Shown: positions 9,695 to 20,024, counted from the stretch's first letter. The stretch: 64,000 nucleotides of DNA from Lepidostoma basale (GCA_022606425.2 JAHDVF020000106.1:2108001-2172000); one strand, 5' to 3'. Made by a program: numbers and translations. Notes: generated by a model from the letters alone, not told the origin.

Positions 9695-10605
9695 ACCTAA
9701 CTAACTAACTAACCATCACGCAGTTTATTCGAAGGGGAAGGCAGAGAGGATGGATCGCCACACTGTTCTATCTTGACATAACTCTCGCGTATCTTCTACA
9801 TTCACATTGTATAATGCACGCTCGTCGATTGCTACTAAACTATACTTTGAACATGGCCGCCTTTCAGTAATTGATCCATTTTTTCATGCCATGTCTTCCT
9901 TGGCCTTCCTCCTATTAACCATTATTCCCTCATCCATTCGATCCATCTGTCCAAACCATCTTAGCGACCCTTTCTTATTTTTATTTAGGGCCTTTCTTAC
10001 TTCATCATTAGATATTCTATGACGCATTGTTTTTCCGCACATTCTTCTTAGTGACCTCATTTATACGTCATTTTCCCTACTTTCATCCTTCTTCTGCCAA
10101 CTCCAAGCTTCACTTCAATGCATAAGGGTCGGCATTAGGACTCCATTGTGCACTGCCATCTTTGCTTCAGTCGATATATTATATTTCTATTTGAGTACAC
10201 CATTTATTTTGTTTCCAGCTCCAACCCTTCTTTCGTTATCTTTTTTAATTTTTCCATCTCTTGTACACATGCTTCCCAGTTAAATAAATTAGGTAACTTG
10301 TTCTAATTTTTCACCCTTCGCACTTATATCACAATCCGTCATACATTCTTTTTTTAACAAATACCATAACATACTTCGTATATTCTTGACTTGTAGATAA
10401 TCCATGCTGTCAGCGATTAAAACAGCGTCATCTGCATATAGCAAACAGCTGATAGACATATCTTTCATTTTCGCACCATCTCTACCTTATTTATTTATTA
10501 TGAATTTGAACATATTTAATCAGATAATGTCACTGTTATCATATTATGTTGTCTTTTTATGCGATTTTGAAGTATATAACCGATGAAGGGGTGTGGAGAA
10601 AGATA
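9695..10605 (-). pseudogene. LINE-A copy reaching into the RT domain
   Basis: The left end is the reverse of the (GTTA)n tail (ACTAACTAACTAACCATCAC). Reading inward on the minus strand: the C-terminal domain, MRSLRRMCGKTM, SEAWSWQKKDES, MAVHNGVLMPTL, YLGSMCTRDGKI and CLLYADDAVLIAD at about 10405-10445. The YADD motif is RT motif C, with its catalytic Asp pair. Many stops and frameshifts, so it is dead. One of two LINE-A copies here that keep YADD (the other is at 30990). Confidence 0.82.
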
Positions 10606-11355
10606 TCCAATGATAACAACAATTTTTGCATATCGCGTAAGACATTTGGAATCATTTTATGTTTATTTTTATGGCAACATTTCCGCTGGCTCTTTTTGTC
10701 TATGACTTTATTTGACATTTAAAAGCGCGGCAAACAACCGTGTCACGAAATAGTATTATACAAAGATGGCTGTGCCTTCAAAGCGGCCCTTCTGTTGTTT
10801 TTGGCCGCGGTTGTGTGTTGAAACTTGAATTTCTCTCCCAAGTTGACTTGGATAGAGATCGAGGCGTGTTATTTTCTAAGTAGTTTCGAAATTCTGGTCT
10901 GATTTATAGATATTTGTCGCGGTCAGAGTGTTATCCGTCCAAACTGACAAGACTTTCACGCCGTGTTTATTTTTTTAGCGATCGAACTGAATTAGGAAAG
11001 CGATTTTTCTTGTTCTGCAATACGCATTGAATTTAGATCTATCGTGATCTTTATTATCTGTCTGTTATTGAAATAAATGATTATTAATATGCAATAACAG
11101 ATGTTAGTTTTAATATTTTTGGAGCCAATATCAATAAATCTGTCATGCGCCAACACGCATTTTGTCCTAATGAGATTAGCCGTTATTAACTAGAACACGA
11201 TCTTCTAGTTATAATTGGCCAATAAAAAAGGTGGGTTTATCTTTATAAGAGAGATAATGAACTAGATATCGGATGTTTGTAGTTCAGTTTAAAGAAACAT
11301 AGTTCAAACAAGCGTATAGTAATTTTGCCCTTGCTAACAATTCCAATTTCAAGCA
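10606..11355. other. Unassigned, possibly unique sequence
   Basis: No repeat partner noticed. There is no long open frame, and no protein motif in the short ones. Confidence 0.4.
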
Positions 11356-11358
11356 AAC

Positions 11359-11468
11359 AAAGTAATTTATTTTTCGATATTGTCAGTCCACGTTTTTCTC
11401 ATCGTTCGCGAATTTTATTCTTCTTATTTTTGCGTATCACATTGATAATATTATGAGTCTTCTGTTTC
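11359..11468 (+). repeat. Direct repeat flanking the piggyBac-like element, left copy
   Basis: About 105 bp (AAAGTAATTTATTTTTCGAT to GAGTCTTCT) repeated at 12103-12207 with scattered substitutions. The piggyBac-like element sits exactly between the copies. Confidence 0.75.
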
Positions 11469-11472
11469 TTAA

Positions 11473-12100
11473 TCCTTACCACTCCAATTTTTTTTTATAT
11501 TGTTTGTCCAACTCTAATTTAAATAATGTCAAAATATTTTTATTGATAGGTAGTTACAAAAAAATCTTTAAAAATTCGTTTGTAATGATTTATTCTTCAA
11601 ATAAAAAACAATTTACAAAAAACATTATGGACTACTTATAGTTTTGCATAGTATGGTGCTTTTTAAAACAATCTTCAGGATGGAGACCAGGTTTTCTGGA
11701 ACACGTCTCACAAAACCACACTGTTTCCCGTCTTCCCCCTGAAATCTTTCCGTTACTGCACACAGTACAGTCTTTAGAACCGTTGTCCAGTTTCGCAATG
11801 AAGTGGGGCTTGTACTCTAATTGCTCCTCTGCATGACGTATCACGCGAAGTTCTCACCATTTTAGGATATGTGCATTTGCAAGGATTATTTTATAGTAAA
11901 ACAAAAACGGAAAACAGTAAAAAATCTTATTAAAACGTGAAATTAAATGTTTTTTTAATGAATAATCATAAGAAAGTCAATTTTTGCGGGCGAAAATACA
12001 CCGCGCGCGCAAGTCTTATATTGTCGGCCGCCAACCGACAACTGAGTTGTAGCGTACATATAGCGATGTCGGGTGGCATTCGAAAAAGGAGTGGTAAGGG
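11473..12100 (-). mobile_element. piggyBac-like element, internally deleted
   Basis: A 628-bp element with TTAA on both sides (11469-11472, 12101-12104) and 13-bp terminal repeats: TCCTTACCACTCC at the left, CCCTTACCACTCC read inward from the right. TTAA targets and CCY ends are hallmarks of piggyBac elements. It keeps only the transposase C-terminus (11632-11844), so it is a non-autonomous deletion derivative. Confidence 0.85.
11632..11844 (-). pseudogene. piggyBac transposase C-terminal cysteine-rich domain
   Basis: A 70-residue open frame ending at a stop near 11632. CTVC (residues 26-29), CETC (45-48), then PGLHPEDCF and KKHH form the zinc-binding C-terminal domain of piggyBac-type transposases, which binds element ends. 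The catalytic DDD domain is absent and the frame does not continue upstream, so the apparent Met start is unlikely to be a real one. Family assignment is supported by the TTAA borders. Confidence 0.85.
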
Positions 12101-12102
12101 TT

Positions 12103-12207
12103 AAAGTAATTTATTTTTCAATTTGGTCAGTTCATGTTTTTCACTTCGTTCGCGAAATTTCTTCATCTTATTTTTCTGTATGACATTGATAATAATATTA
12201 GTCTTCT
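12103..12207 (+). repeat. Direct repeat flanking the piggyBac-like element, right copy
   Basis: Partner of 11359-11468 (AAGTAATTTATTTTTCAATT to TTAGTCTTCT). Confidence 0.75.
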
Positions 12208-12420
12208 TCTTCGGTTCTTAGTGTAACCCTTGTGGCCTGTTTCTTAAGATGGATTGGCCTCCTACGAAGTTCCAGCGTGAATTTCCAGCTGTCGATCCAT
12301 CTTTTTGGTGAACTGCCCAAGAGTCGACCACCTTGGGGTTGGCCGTGCAACACAATAAGAGGGAGTTTAGATGGATAATTTTTTCTCACGTTCTCACTTA
12401 TTTTTCCATGTCTTGTAAAC
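12190..12420 (-). pseudogene. LINE-C-like C-terminal fragment
   Basis: The minus strand reads KNYPSKLPLIVLHGQPQGGR, then LLGSSPKRWIDSWKF and ends TEEED from a GAA tail (TTCTTCTTC at the left border). GR.....KRW.DSW matches the LINE-C end at 20258-20695. A diverged relative. Confidence 0.65.
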
Positions 12421-12482
12421 ATGCTTTCCTGATAAATAATTTCGGTAAAATTGTAAATGATTAATAAATAAATATATTTTTT

Positions 12483-12815
12483 AACAAGAATCAATTGTAT
12501 CTCAATAGAGACGAAGATGCAAATTGGAAACAGAATATGGTTGATCAAGGTGTTTACAGGACTTATGACCTGTCATTGGTTGGGTTAAGCGCACGCTTTA
12601 TGTAATACAACATTCCCCATTCCACATTTTTTCTTATGACCACTATGTCTGACAATTTTTTGGAACTTATATATGTTAATCTGCAACACCACCCTTTGCA
12701 TGGTAGTTTATTCAATCTACACACTAGCGCCATCTATGAAGATTGTATTTTAAGCATTAAGCAGAATATCTTTTTAACGCAATGTGAAAGGCTACCGCCA
12801 TTTAGCAGTCGGCAA
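12483..12815. mobile_element. MITE-like element with shared left flank, copy 1
   Basis: After a 60-bp flank (AATTGTATCTCAATAGAGAC and on) identical to that at 22777, about 265 bp follow (GGTTGATCAAGGTGTTTACA to CTACCGCCATTTAGCA). They match 22835-23125 in the opposite orientation. The 22.8-kb copy has terminal inverted ATATGGTTGATCGA, so this looks like a non-autonomous TIR element. No coding. Confidence 0.65.
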
Positions 12816-12824
12816 TAATTATTT

Positions 12825-13075
12825 TCATTATTATCATTTTGTTGAATCGCTCTTTACTTCATTACAGCGCGAGCCAAATCGATTTAAAGGTTATAGCTAT
12901 CACATTGATTCTCGTGACATGTGATAGGTAGCTTATCTATTTTATTGTCACGTGAATTCTGCATCAGACCAAAGATAGTGTGACAATCACACTGCCGTTG
13001 CCGGGAATCGAACCCGGGACCTGCGGGGTGGCAGTCAAAGCACTTATCAATCGGTCGAATGGATAAGGTAATGGT
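12825..13075 (-). mobile_element. SINE-1, near complete
   Basis: The minus strand begins with a tRNA-like head ending GGTCCCGGGTTCGATTCCCG (B box about 13000-13015), then the body (GTGTGATTGTCACAC, CACGTGACAATAAAAT, TGTCACGAGAATCAAT) and the 3' variant ending GAGCGATTCAACAAAATGAT with an (ATA)n-like tail. Pol III type 2 promoter boxes would drive its transcription. The A box is poorly conserved in this copy. Confidence 0.78.
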
Positions 13076-13435
13076 TACATTGCACGTGGCAGCCACAGGG
13101 TTAATGGGACATTCTTATTAATTAGGGCACTTTCGCTTACTGATTTATATAAAACGCGGACGGACCGTCGCATTCCGGATAATTGAGAGTAATTCAACCA
13201 ATTGACCCGAGAGCCTACAATAATAATGCTTATTATATGAGTTAGTTCATATAAAGATTCTAGCGACGCCTCTAAACTGCGTGCTTGTCTCGAATGGTGG
13301 CATATGCTCTTGGTGCCCTTTCTGTTCATTATCATAGAGCTACTAGCATGTTTCTCCGTTTCTCTAATCTTCTTTTCCTTGCGATCTGCAACATAAGGTT
13401 TGGATATATGAAACTGAGGTAAACTTGGCATGACC
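13076..13435. other. Unassigned; open frame without family match
   Basis: A minus-strand frame of about 120 codons (13075-13437) has no recognisable motif and ends by running into the SINE. I see no reason to call it a gene. Confidence 0.4.
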
Positions 13436-13965
13436 AAATTAATCCTTGGCTCTATCCAACGGCATTTCTCCTGGGTATGCTGGGGTATAACTCCCTCAAA
13501 CTGAGGAGGGAAGGATTAATGTCAACGCATTTTTTCAAACTGATTCGGGGCTCTATTGAGAACCCCTATGTTCTGGAGCAAATAGGTCTTTTTGTTCCTG
13601 ATAATTACCTGCGACAGCGCCGACATCAATTGTTCGTTGCTCCGTCACGCAGAACCAACCTGCCTTTGGTGATGCCAGTACGAAGAGCAATTAGGACGTC
13701 GAATCTAATCGTCTCGGATTTGGACATTTTCAGTGTCAGTGAGGCAGTATTCATAAAAAATATATTACAAATTCTGGAAAGAGTAATGCCCCACTGACGT
13801 CGACATATTTGGGTTCCTTCTGATATGTATAATATTTTTGGTTTCATGTTGTTTTATCTTATCTTTGAAACACCGTTTTGTGTCCAAATGAGTCGCCTAA
13901 ATGTTTTTCGTTTGTTATGTCTCATTTGTGTATTATGTATAAATAAATAAATAAAATAAAAATAA
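13436..13965 (+). pseudogene. LINE-D C-terminal fragment
   Basis: Encodes PWLYPTAFLLGMLGYNSLKL (first part in another frame), then FFKLIRGSIENPYVLEQIGL, FVPDNYLRQRRHQLF, RTNLPLVMPVRRAI and the end near RVMPH. This is the extreme C-terminus of a non-LTR polyprotein, in a pattern typical of Jockey/CR1-group elements. The 3' UTR runs into AAATAAATAAAT repeats. RT core missing. Confidence 0.78.
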
Positions 13966-13984
13966 ATAAAAATCAAATTTCAAA

Positions 13985-14090
13985 GAACGAAAGAATCGAC
14001 GTGCCTGTGTCAGGATCGTGTAGTGTGGCGGTCTATTCTCTCTGCCTACCCCTCTGGGGAAACGGCGTGATGGTTTGTTTGATTAAATGA
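13985..14090 (+). mobile_element. LINE-A 3' end fragment
   Basis: RNRRAC joined directly to CQDRVVWRSILSAYPS; the CMTRCMN segment is deleted. Ends GGCGTGATGGTTTGTTTG. Confidence 0.75.
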
Positions 14091-14487
14091 TTGGCTTATG
14101 CGAGGGCTAGATATGTTTTTATTTTCATGCTATTTAGATTTAACGCTTTCGTCGGGGCCAAGTGAAATAGACAGGCGTATATCCTTTTAGAGGTTGTGCT
14201 TAATTGAAGCAATGTGGGTTATGATGACTGGTTTATGATATTTTTTCAAATAACATCTTCGTGAAAGTGCCTATGACAAATTGCATCTGCATATGATAAT
14301 TGAATTTATAAGAGGCACAATGTAATAAGGGTTTAACATATTTTTTCTATATTATTTTATCAATCGTCAATAAACGGCATTACATTTAATAATCAGCTTT
14401 TCTTGATCCATTGCACATATGTCACAAGATGTCAGTAATGTAAATATTCTAGTCTATCGCGTACAGGTCAACCATACTCATGAAAGA
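14091..14487. other. Unassigned
   Basis: AT-rich; nothing recognised. Confidence 0.4.
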
Positions 14488-14985
14488 GTCGCCCGCGTAT
14501 AGGGCAAACAGGAGGATTCATGTCAAGAGTCGTCCGCGTACAGGGTAAGTATAGTTGAACTCATGTCAGTGCCGCCCGGGTACAGGGCAAGCATAAGGGG
14601 ACTCGTGTCAGAGTCGCCCGCGTACAGGGCAAGCATAGGATGTTTATGTCAGACTCATATCAGAGTCGCCCGCGTACAGGGCAAGTACAGGAGGATTCAC
14701 GCCAATATCCCCCGCGTACAGGGCCAGCATAGGGGGACTCGTATCGCCGTCGCTTCGCCCGCGTACAGGGCAAGCATAAGGGGACTCATATCAGAGTCGC
14801 CCGCGTACAGGGCAAGTACAGGAGGATTCACGTCAGTGTCCCCCGCGTACAGGGCCAGCATAGGGGGACTCGTATCGCCGTCGCGTCGCCCGCGTACAGG
14901 GCAAGCATAAGAGGACTCATATCAGAGTCGCCCGCGTACAGGGCAAGCATTAAGGGAATTACGATCGAGTCGCCCCGGTATTTTG
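14488..14985 (+). repeat. GC-rich minisatellite, about 13 units of 42 bp
   Basis: Unit core GTCGCCCGCGTACAGGGCAA recurs at 14488, 14529, 14572, 14613, 14665, 14708, 14754, 14796, 14838, 14885, 14927 and 14969, mostly 41-43 bp apart with 46-52 bp variants. A higher-order period of 131 bp is exact (14665, 14796, 14927). Since 42 is divisible by 3, an open frame of 14-residue SPAYRASI... repeats persists (14563-14910). That is probably a by-product, as nothing coding flanks it. The GC content contrasts sharply with the surroundings. Confidence 0.92.
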
Positions 14986-14989
14986 TTTA

Positions 14990-15460
14990 TATCTGACCAT
15001 TACTTTATCATTTTAACCAAACTTCTTATTATTTTTATTATAACATGGCCAATTTGAAGAATTTTATAACGGTAGATACGAGTATAATCATTCTCTTGGT
15101 CTTAGATATGACCGTGTCTCTTGATTTCTTAATCGACCTATCGAAGATCGTTTTTACATTTTTATTCCTTGCCTCTTTTGCGGATTTGCGTCGAAGATTC
15201 ATATCCTAATGGCTTGCATTTAATTACAGCGAGGTGTTTGATATATTTTTAGTTATTTTTTGTATATCTTACCGTCTTCCCACTGCCTTCGACGTTAGTA
15301 ATATAAAAAATGAGTAATACTGATTTTGGGTAAGGTTCCTAATTTGGGAGTTGTATAAAATAAAATGCATACTTTTTATAATAATAATTAATTGATTATT
15401 CCTTTTCGTAGGGGCTGCGAAATTCCCTAGAGCAATGGCAAATGTGTCTGTAAAAAAATG
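14990..15460. other. Unassigned
   Basis: AT-rich; nothing recognised. Confidence 0.4.
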
Positions 15461-15461
15461 G

Positions 15462-15658
15462 GCTTCGAATATCAGCAGAACCAAAACGGAGCATATGATT
15501 TGAAATTTCTCACCAGCCAAGATCCAACCAACGAATATCTACCTGGAAGGCATCCCATTAAAAAGGGTGGATCACTCCAGATATCTCGGCTCTGTTCTTA
15601 CCAATGATGGCACGATCGAAAATGACGTTGAGCATAGAATAAACGTAGGATGGCTTAA
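15462..15658 (+). pseudogene. LINE fragment, post-RT thumb region
   Basis: In shifting frames: ISRTKTEHMI, then IYLEGIPLKRVDHSRYLGSV, LTNDGTIENDVEHRINVGW. The pattern LGS...DG....DVEHRI.VGW.KW is the conserved segment after the RT palm in RTE-like LINEs. Confidence 0.75.
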
Positions 15659-15890
15659 ATGGCGTGCCCTTTTGAAAGACCTAAGACCTTTCTAGACTTC
15701 ACATCTCTTCCTACTTTGGCTCTATGTAGCACCTCATTGTTGGTGACCATATCAGTCCATGAGATCCATAACATTCTGCGATGGAACCATATTTCAAGTG
15801 CTTCTATACGGTTTATTGTGTTCACTTTGAGAGTCCAGGTCTCCACTCCGTATAGTAATATGGACCAAATATAGCATATTTGGAGCAGAC
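15659..15890 (-). pseudogene. LINE-E fragment
   Basis: The minus strand reads METWTLKVNTINRIEALEIW, FHRRMLWISWTDMVTNNEV and LHRAKVGRDV, with SRKVLGLSKGHA at the end. Homologous to 61284-61692 and 37020-37470, but inverted against the LINE piece to its left, so the joint is a rearrangement or an insertion. Confidence 0.78.
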
Positions 15891-16500
15891 TCGAAAGTGG
15901 TTCTGTGATATGGAGTCCTCACAAGGCAAGATATTCCATTATGCTGGAGAGGGTTCAGAAAAAACTCTGAGGTATCTGTACATGGGGGAGTATAGTAGCT
16001 ATCCGTGACTCTATCCTACGGCATTTCTTTTGGGAATGCTTGGGGCGAACTCTTTGCAGCTTCGAAGAGATGGGCATCTCATAACCCATTTATTTAGATT
16101 ACTCGGGATATTTCGAGAACTCGGCCGTGCTGGAGGGCGTTCGGCTTTTTGTCCCTGATAGATATCTCCGACAGCGACAGCATAGATTTAGTTTACCTAC
16201 CGGCCGCCAGAACCAACCTGGCTCTGGTTACACCGGTGGGAAGAGCAATTAATCTGCTGAACGCGGTCTACTCAGAGATCGACGTCTTTCATATTAGTGA
16301 AAGTACGTTCAGAAGGCAAATACTCTTAATTCCGGAGAGTATCCTGTCTTCCTAATGTCGAACCATCTCTCATGCGTTTTTGGTAGTACAAGTACACTAT
16401 ACACAATGTACATTATTTTACCTGTTCTCAATAGATGCCTTAAAAATTAATTTTGTAATGTCTATTGATGAAATAAACTGATTTGATTTCATTTGATTTG
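15891..16500 (+). pseudogene. LINE-D C-terminal fragment and 3' UTR
   Basis: VIWSPHKARYSIMLERVQKK, a stop, then an FFWECLG-like segment, LFVPDRYLRQRQHRF-like (frameshifted) and RTNLALVTPVGRAINLLNAV. The tail CTGATTTGATTTCATTTGAT differs from the AAAT tail of the 13.4-kb copy, marking a second subfamily. Confidence 0.78.
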
Positions 16501-16765
16501 ATAGCACAAAAAATGTTTTATAGTTAATTAGAGTCCAGTGGGATTTTTCCCACGGTGTATCAAGTTAACTTCGAGTACGTTCACGGTTATAGACAGCGAA
16601 AGACATGAAGTATTCTGTATGCAGACAAACGTACTTACAATATTCAGTTACCAGCGTATACTAATAAGTCTGTATCACAAGATGGGCGAGGGTATTAAAT
16701 TACTTGAAGCATATCAAGGCAGGCATATTGAATGATTGATCAGGCGAATTTGAATAAAACATACA
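16501..16765. other. Unassigned
   Basis: Nothing recognised. Confidence 0.4.
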
Positions 16766-16767
16766 TA

Positions 16768-16990
16768 ACTAACTTACTAACTAACCATCACGCCATCTCC
16801 CCTCAGGTGTAGGCAGAAATAATGAATTGCCACACTTTTCTTTCCAGACACACTTCTCTGACTTGCACGCACGTCGATTTCTCAGACTCCTCACGTGGCC
16901 GACATTCAATATTTGATTTATTTGATCCTGCCACCTTTTCCTCGGTCATCTTCTATTTTTAGTTCTATTTACATCGTTAACATATTTTTT
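16768..16990 (-). mobile_element. LINE-A 3' end fragment
   Basis: Starts with the reverse of the GTTA tail (ACTTACTAACTAACCATCAC) and covers the C-terminal domain up to the VNDVNG codons, where it meets a T run. Forms an inverted pair with 17022-17335. Confidence 0.8.
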
Positions 16991-17021
16991 TTTTTAACAT
17001 TATTTAAAAATAATAATAATA

Positions 17022-17335
17022 ATGAAAGGATCATTAAGATGGTTTGGACATATGGAAAAAATGAATGAAGAGAGAATGGTAAAAAAATTATATGTTGATG
17101 ATGTAAATGGAACCAGAAATAGAGGAAGACCGAAGAAAACGTGGCACGATCAAATAAATCAAATATTGAATGTCGGCCATGTGAGAAGTCAGAGAAATCG
17201 ACGCGCGTGTATGACACGATGTATGAAAGCGAGAGAAATATCTCAGGAAAGGAAAGTGTGGCAGTCCATTCTTTCTGCCTACCCCCTCGGGGAGACGGCG
17301 TGATGGTTAGTTAGTTAGTTAGTTAGTTTAAAAAA
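17022..17335 (+). mobile_element. LINE-A 3' end fragment, frame intact
   Basis: Open reading of 93 codons: MKGSLRWFGHMEKMNEERMV, KKLYVDDVNG, GRPKKTWHDQINQILNVGHV, RNRRACMTRCM, to SAYPLGETA and stop, then five GTTA repeats. No RT; the start Met is internal to the original protein. Confidence 0.85.
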
Positions 17336-17407
17336 AATGCTTTTTGAAATTTCATGGTTGAAGTTCATTGCAAATAATGAATAAAAAATGAAAAATGTGA
17401 AAAATCT

Positions 17408-17572
17408 TTATAAGATGTATATTTAGTTAAAGTCCTCTGATGTTTGTGTCTTCGACCGGTTTCGGCAGCTCGCTGCCATCTTCTGGTGGAAGACTAGCAG
17501 TTGGCAGAGAGCTGCCGAAACCGGCCAAAGACACAAACAGCGGATTTTAACTAAATATTCATTTTAAAAAGA
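17408..17572. repeat. Hammerhead-like hairpin element (HH4 relative)
   Basis: Inverted repeat: arms include TATTTAGTTAAAGTCC with TTTTAACTAAATATTC and GTGTCTTCGACCGGTTTCGG with CCGAAACCGGCCAAAGACAC. The minus arm reads AGAAGA (core CUGAAGA with U4 changed), GGCAG-CGAG-CTGCC stem II, GAAACCGGTC. The plus arm keeps GGCAG-AGAG-CTGCC and GAAACCGG but has lost the core. Both are probably inactive. Confidence 0.65.
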
Positions 17573-17589
17573 TTTTTTATATTATTCGT

Positions 17590-17985
17590 ATTTTTTTCAT
17601 TCATTCCTTCCATGTGTCCAAACCATCTTAATGTTCCTTTCTTTATTTTGTTCATGATACTTTCATTCGCACTGCATTTACTTCTTATTTTAAAAAGATA
17701 TACTCGTATAACTAACTAACTAACTAACTAACCATCATGGTGTCTCTCCGAAGGGGTAGGCAGAAATAATGGATTTTCACACTTTTATTTCCAGACACAC
17801 TTCTTTTGCTTCCTCAATATTCATACAGCGTGTCATGCACGCACGTCGATTTCTCTGACTCCTCACACGGCCGACATTCAATATTTGATTTATTCAATAG
17901 TACCACGTTTTCTTCGGTCATCTTCTATTTCTAGTTCCATTTACATCGTTAAATAATATTTTTTTTACCATTATTTAAAAAAAAA
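17590..17985 (-). mobile_element. LINE-A fragments, one likely inside another
   Basis: 17590-17690 (reverse of SLRWFGHMEGMNE-type codons) is followed at about 17705 by a full 3' end: reverse GTTA tail (five repeats), CTCCGAAGGGGTAGGCAG and the C-terminal domain up to VNDVNG at 17950. The order suggests that the second piece inserted next to or into the first. Confidence 0.75.
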
Positions 17986-18109
17986 AATGTTTTTTGAAAT
18001 TTCATTCAATAAACAAACTAAAATAAATCATCAGGCGGATAAAAAAGTTTGGGAACCACTGGTTCACAGGATGAACACGGCTCTCAATCATGTAGAATAC
18101 GACTGAGAA

Positions 18110-18220
18110 GAAGAGGAAACTCGAGAGGTATGTCAGGACAGAGCCGTGTGGCAGTACATCCTCTCTGGCTACGGTGTGATGGTTTATTTAGTAAGTTAGT
18201 TAGTACCTGACTTAGTTTGT
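18110..18220 (+). mobile_element. LINE-A 3' tip
   Basis: Short relic: REVCQDRAVWQYILSGY, GTGTGATGG and GTTAGTTAG. Confidence 0.7.
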
Positions 18221-18480
18221 TGACTGTAGGCTGTTTTGTATGCCTACTTATTATGTACCCGTGTAACATAATGGATAAATTATGTATCTATGTAGGTGCT
18301 ACGTATGAACGTAACTATAATATAATCTGTAATCTTTTGAACTAAGACCAGTGGCGTCCATCTCTCGAGATTTATTTTAATTTTCCAAAAAATTAATCCA
18401 TTCATTGCGGATGGTATACAAAGGCTAATTGCTGAGTTCAACTTCTCCTGCAACACTCTCGATCTAAATATGAATATTTA
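18221..18480. other. Unassigned
   Basis: Nothing recognised. Confidence 0.4.
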
Positions 18481-18484
18481 AAAA

Positions 18485-18897
18485 AAATTAGATCTCTTAG
18501 ACGAATGTGTGGATACTCTGTGAGTGTCGAATGAAAATATAAGAAGTGAATGCGGTGCAAATGATGGTGTCATGAACAAAATAATGAAAAGATCATTAAG
18601 ATGGTTTGGACATATGGAAAGAATGAATGAAGAAAGAATGGTAAAAAAATTATATGTTAATGATGTAAATGGAACCAGAAATAGTGAAAGACCGAGGAAA
18701 ACGTGGCACGATCAAATAAATCAAATATTGAATGTCGGCCATGTGAGGAGTCAGAGAAATTGACGCGCGTGCATGACACGATGTATAAATGTTGAGGAAG
18801 CGAGAGAAATATGTCAGGAAAGAAAAGTGTGGCAGTCCATTCATTCTGCCTACCCCTTGGGGAGACGGCGTGATGGTTAGTTAGTTAGTTAGTTTAA
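18485..18897 (+). mobile_element. LINE-A 3' fragment
   Basis: RSLRRMCGYS, a short deletion, then MSNENIRSECGANDGVMNKI, WFGHMERMNEERMVKKLYVN, RPRKTWHDQINQILNVGHV; a stop replaces Arg in RNRRA. Full 3' end with GTTA repeats. Closely similar to the copy at 205-630. Confidence 0.83.
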
Positions 18898-18934
18898 AAA
18901 AAAATCATTTCATTTATTTATTTAAACATATTAA

Positions 18935-19134
18935 TATTATTATTATTATTACTTTGTTGAATCGCTCTTCACATCATTACAATGTAAAGGGTAAAGCTAT
19001 CATATTGATTCTCGTGACATGTGACAGGTGGCTAATCTATCGCCATTTTATTGTCACGTGAATTCAGCACCAGACAATCACACTGCCCTCGCCGGAAATC
19101 GAACCCGGGACCTTACCACTTGGCCACGAAGGTC
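18935..19134 (-). mobile_element. SINE-1 with shortened tRNA head
   Basis: The minus strand starts GACCTTCGTGGCCAAGTGGT: a very good A box (TGGCCAAGTGG, 19116-19126). A B box GGTTCGATTTCC (19094-19105) follows after only about 10 bp, so most of the anticodon arm is deleted compared with 37887-37940. The body and the 3' variant GAGCGATTCAACAAAGTAAT with an (ATA)n tail are complete. Confidence 0.82.
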
Positions 19135-19380
19135 ATCAAAAGCATCACAGAACTACATTCCAATACACCAATGATACATAATTTTATTAACAAAAAGTTT
19201 GAGATACCACAATAAATAACACACATAATGAAATAATATGATGAACTCGCTATTAAACAATGACAGAGACAGCGCCTCACATACTACACTATCACTAAAT
19301 ACGTCGACCTCCAAGCAAGGATATTACTCTACCTACCGGCATAACCATTGGTTGGTTGGTTCTGCTGGTTAAGTAAAATA
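19135..19380 (-). pseudogene. LINE-D relic
   Basis: The minus strand has NQPTNGYAGR-like remains of the RTNLPLVMPVGRAI region (19310-19375) and an AT-rich 3' UTR with AAAT repeats. Heavily decayed. The SINE abuts its 3' end. Confidence 0.55.
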
Positions 19381-19924
19381 GTTTGATATTAGAATACAAA
19401 AAAAACTACGTATTTAGTTTCGTTCCATATGACATAGAGAACGAAACTGCATACTTACGAGTAGTTGTTTTTTTTTGGTACTTAGAGCCTATTTTACTTC
19501 AAACATTCGAGTGTTGTCTTGAACACATCTAAATGCTTTTCATAAACTATTAGAATTTAATATTAAAATTTTATGTTTTTTTTAAATATATATTTCAATA
19601 TAAAATGCATTGGTAAGAGAGCCGCCTATGGTTTTTTACTAATGTATGTATAATTTGTATAATACAAACATTACTAATGTATACTCTTGCAGAAGCATTG
19701 AACTGAATGTCGCGAACACGCCTATTTCTCACTGTGTGTCGGTATACTCAAACATTTTTCCAACAGAGGAGTATTCAAAATGTCGTCTACACGAAATGGC
19801 TCCCGGCAGAGGTGTTTAACCAGTCATTTCAATGTTATTTTTATTTTAACAAAATCACAATTATCTGTCGCAAATTAGAAAAAGAGAAAAATTAATTCAG
19901 ATTATATTTTAAAGAGGTTGCAGA
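19381..19924. other. Unassigned
   Basis: AT-rich; the short frame at 19707-19895 has no recognisable motif. Confidence 0.4.
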
Positions 19925-20015
19925 CTGCGGATACTGTCTGGGATACAATCTGCGTAAGACAGAGTGGCGTGGAAGCGAATGGAGGAGGTCTTTGTCCAGG
20001 AGTGGACGAAGAAGA
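19925..20015 (+). mobile_element. LINE-F 3' tip
   Basis: Ends GGAGGAGGTCTTTGTCCAGG, AGTGGACGAAGAAGA, matching the end of the copy at 27541 (EEAFVQEW). Confidence 0.65.
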
Positions 20016-20024
20016 TGATTAAAA

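Noticed and set aside
11359..12207. LTR retrotransposon with 105-bp LTRs
   Set aside because: The repeats are too short, there is no primer-binding site or gag-pol remnant, and TTAA-bounded terminal repeats explain the interior as piggyBac-like.
13075..13437. 120-codon minus-strand frame as a host gene
   Set aside because: No recognisable domain, no splice or promoter context, and it overlaps a SINE border.
14488..14985. CRISPR-like array
   Set aside because: The spacers are repeats too (131-bp higher-order period), units are contiguous variants and the genome is eukaryotic.
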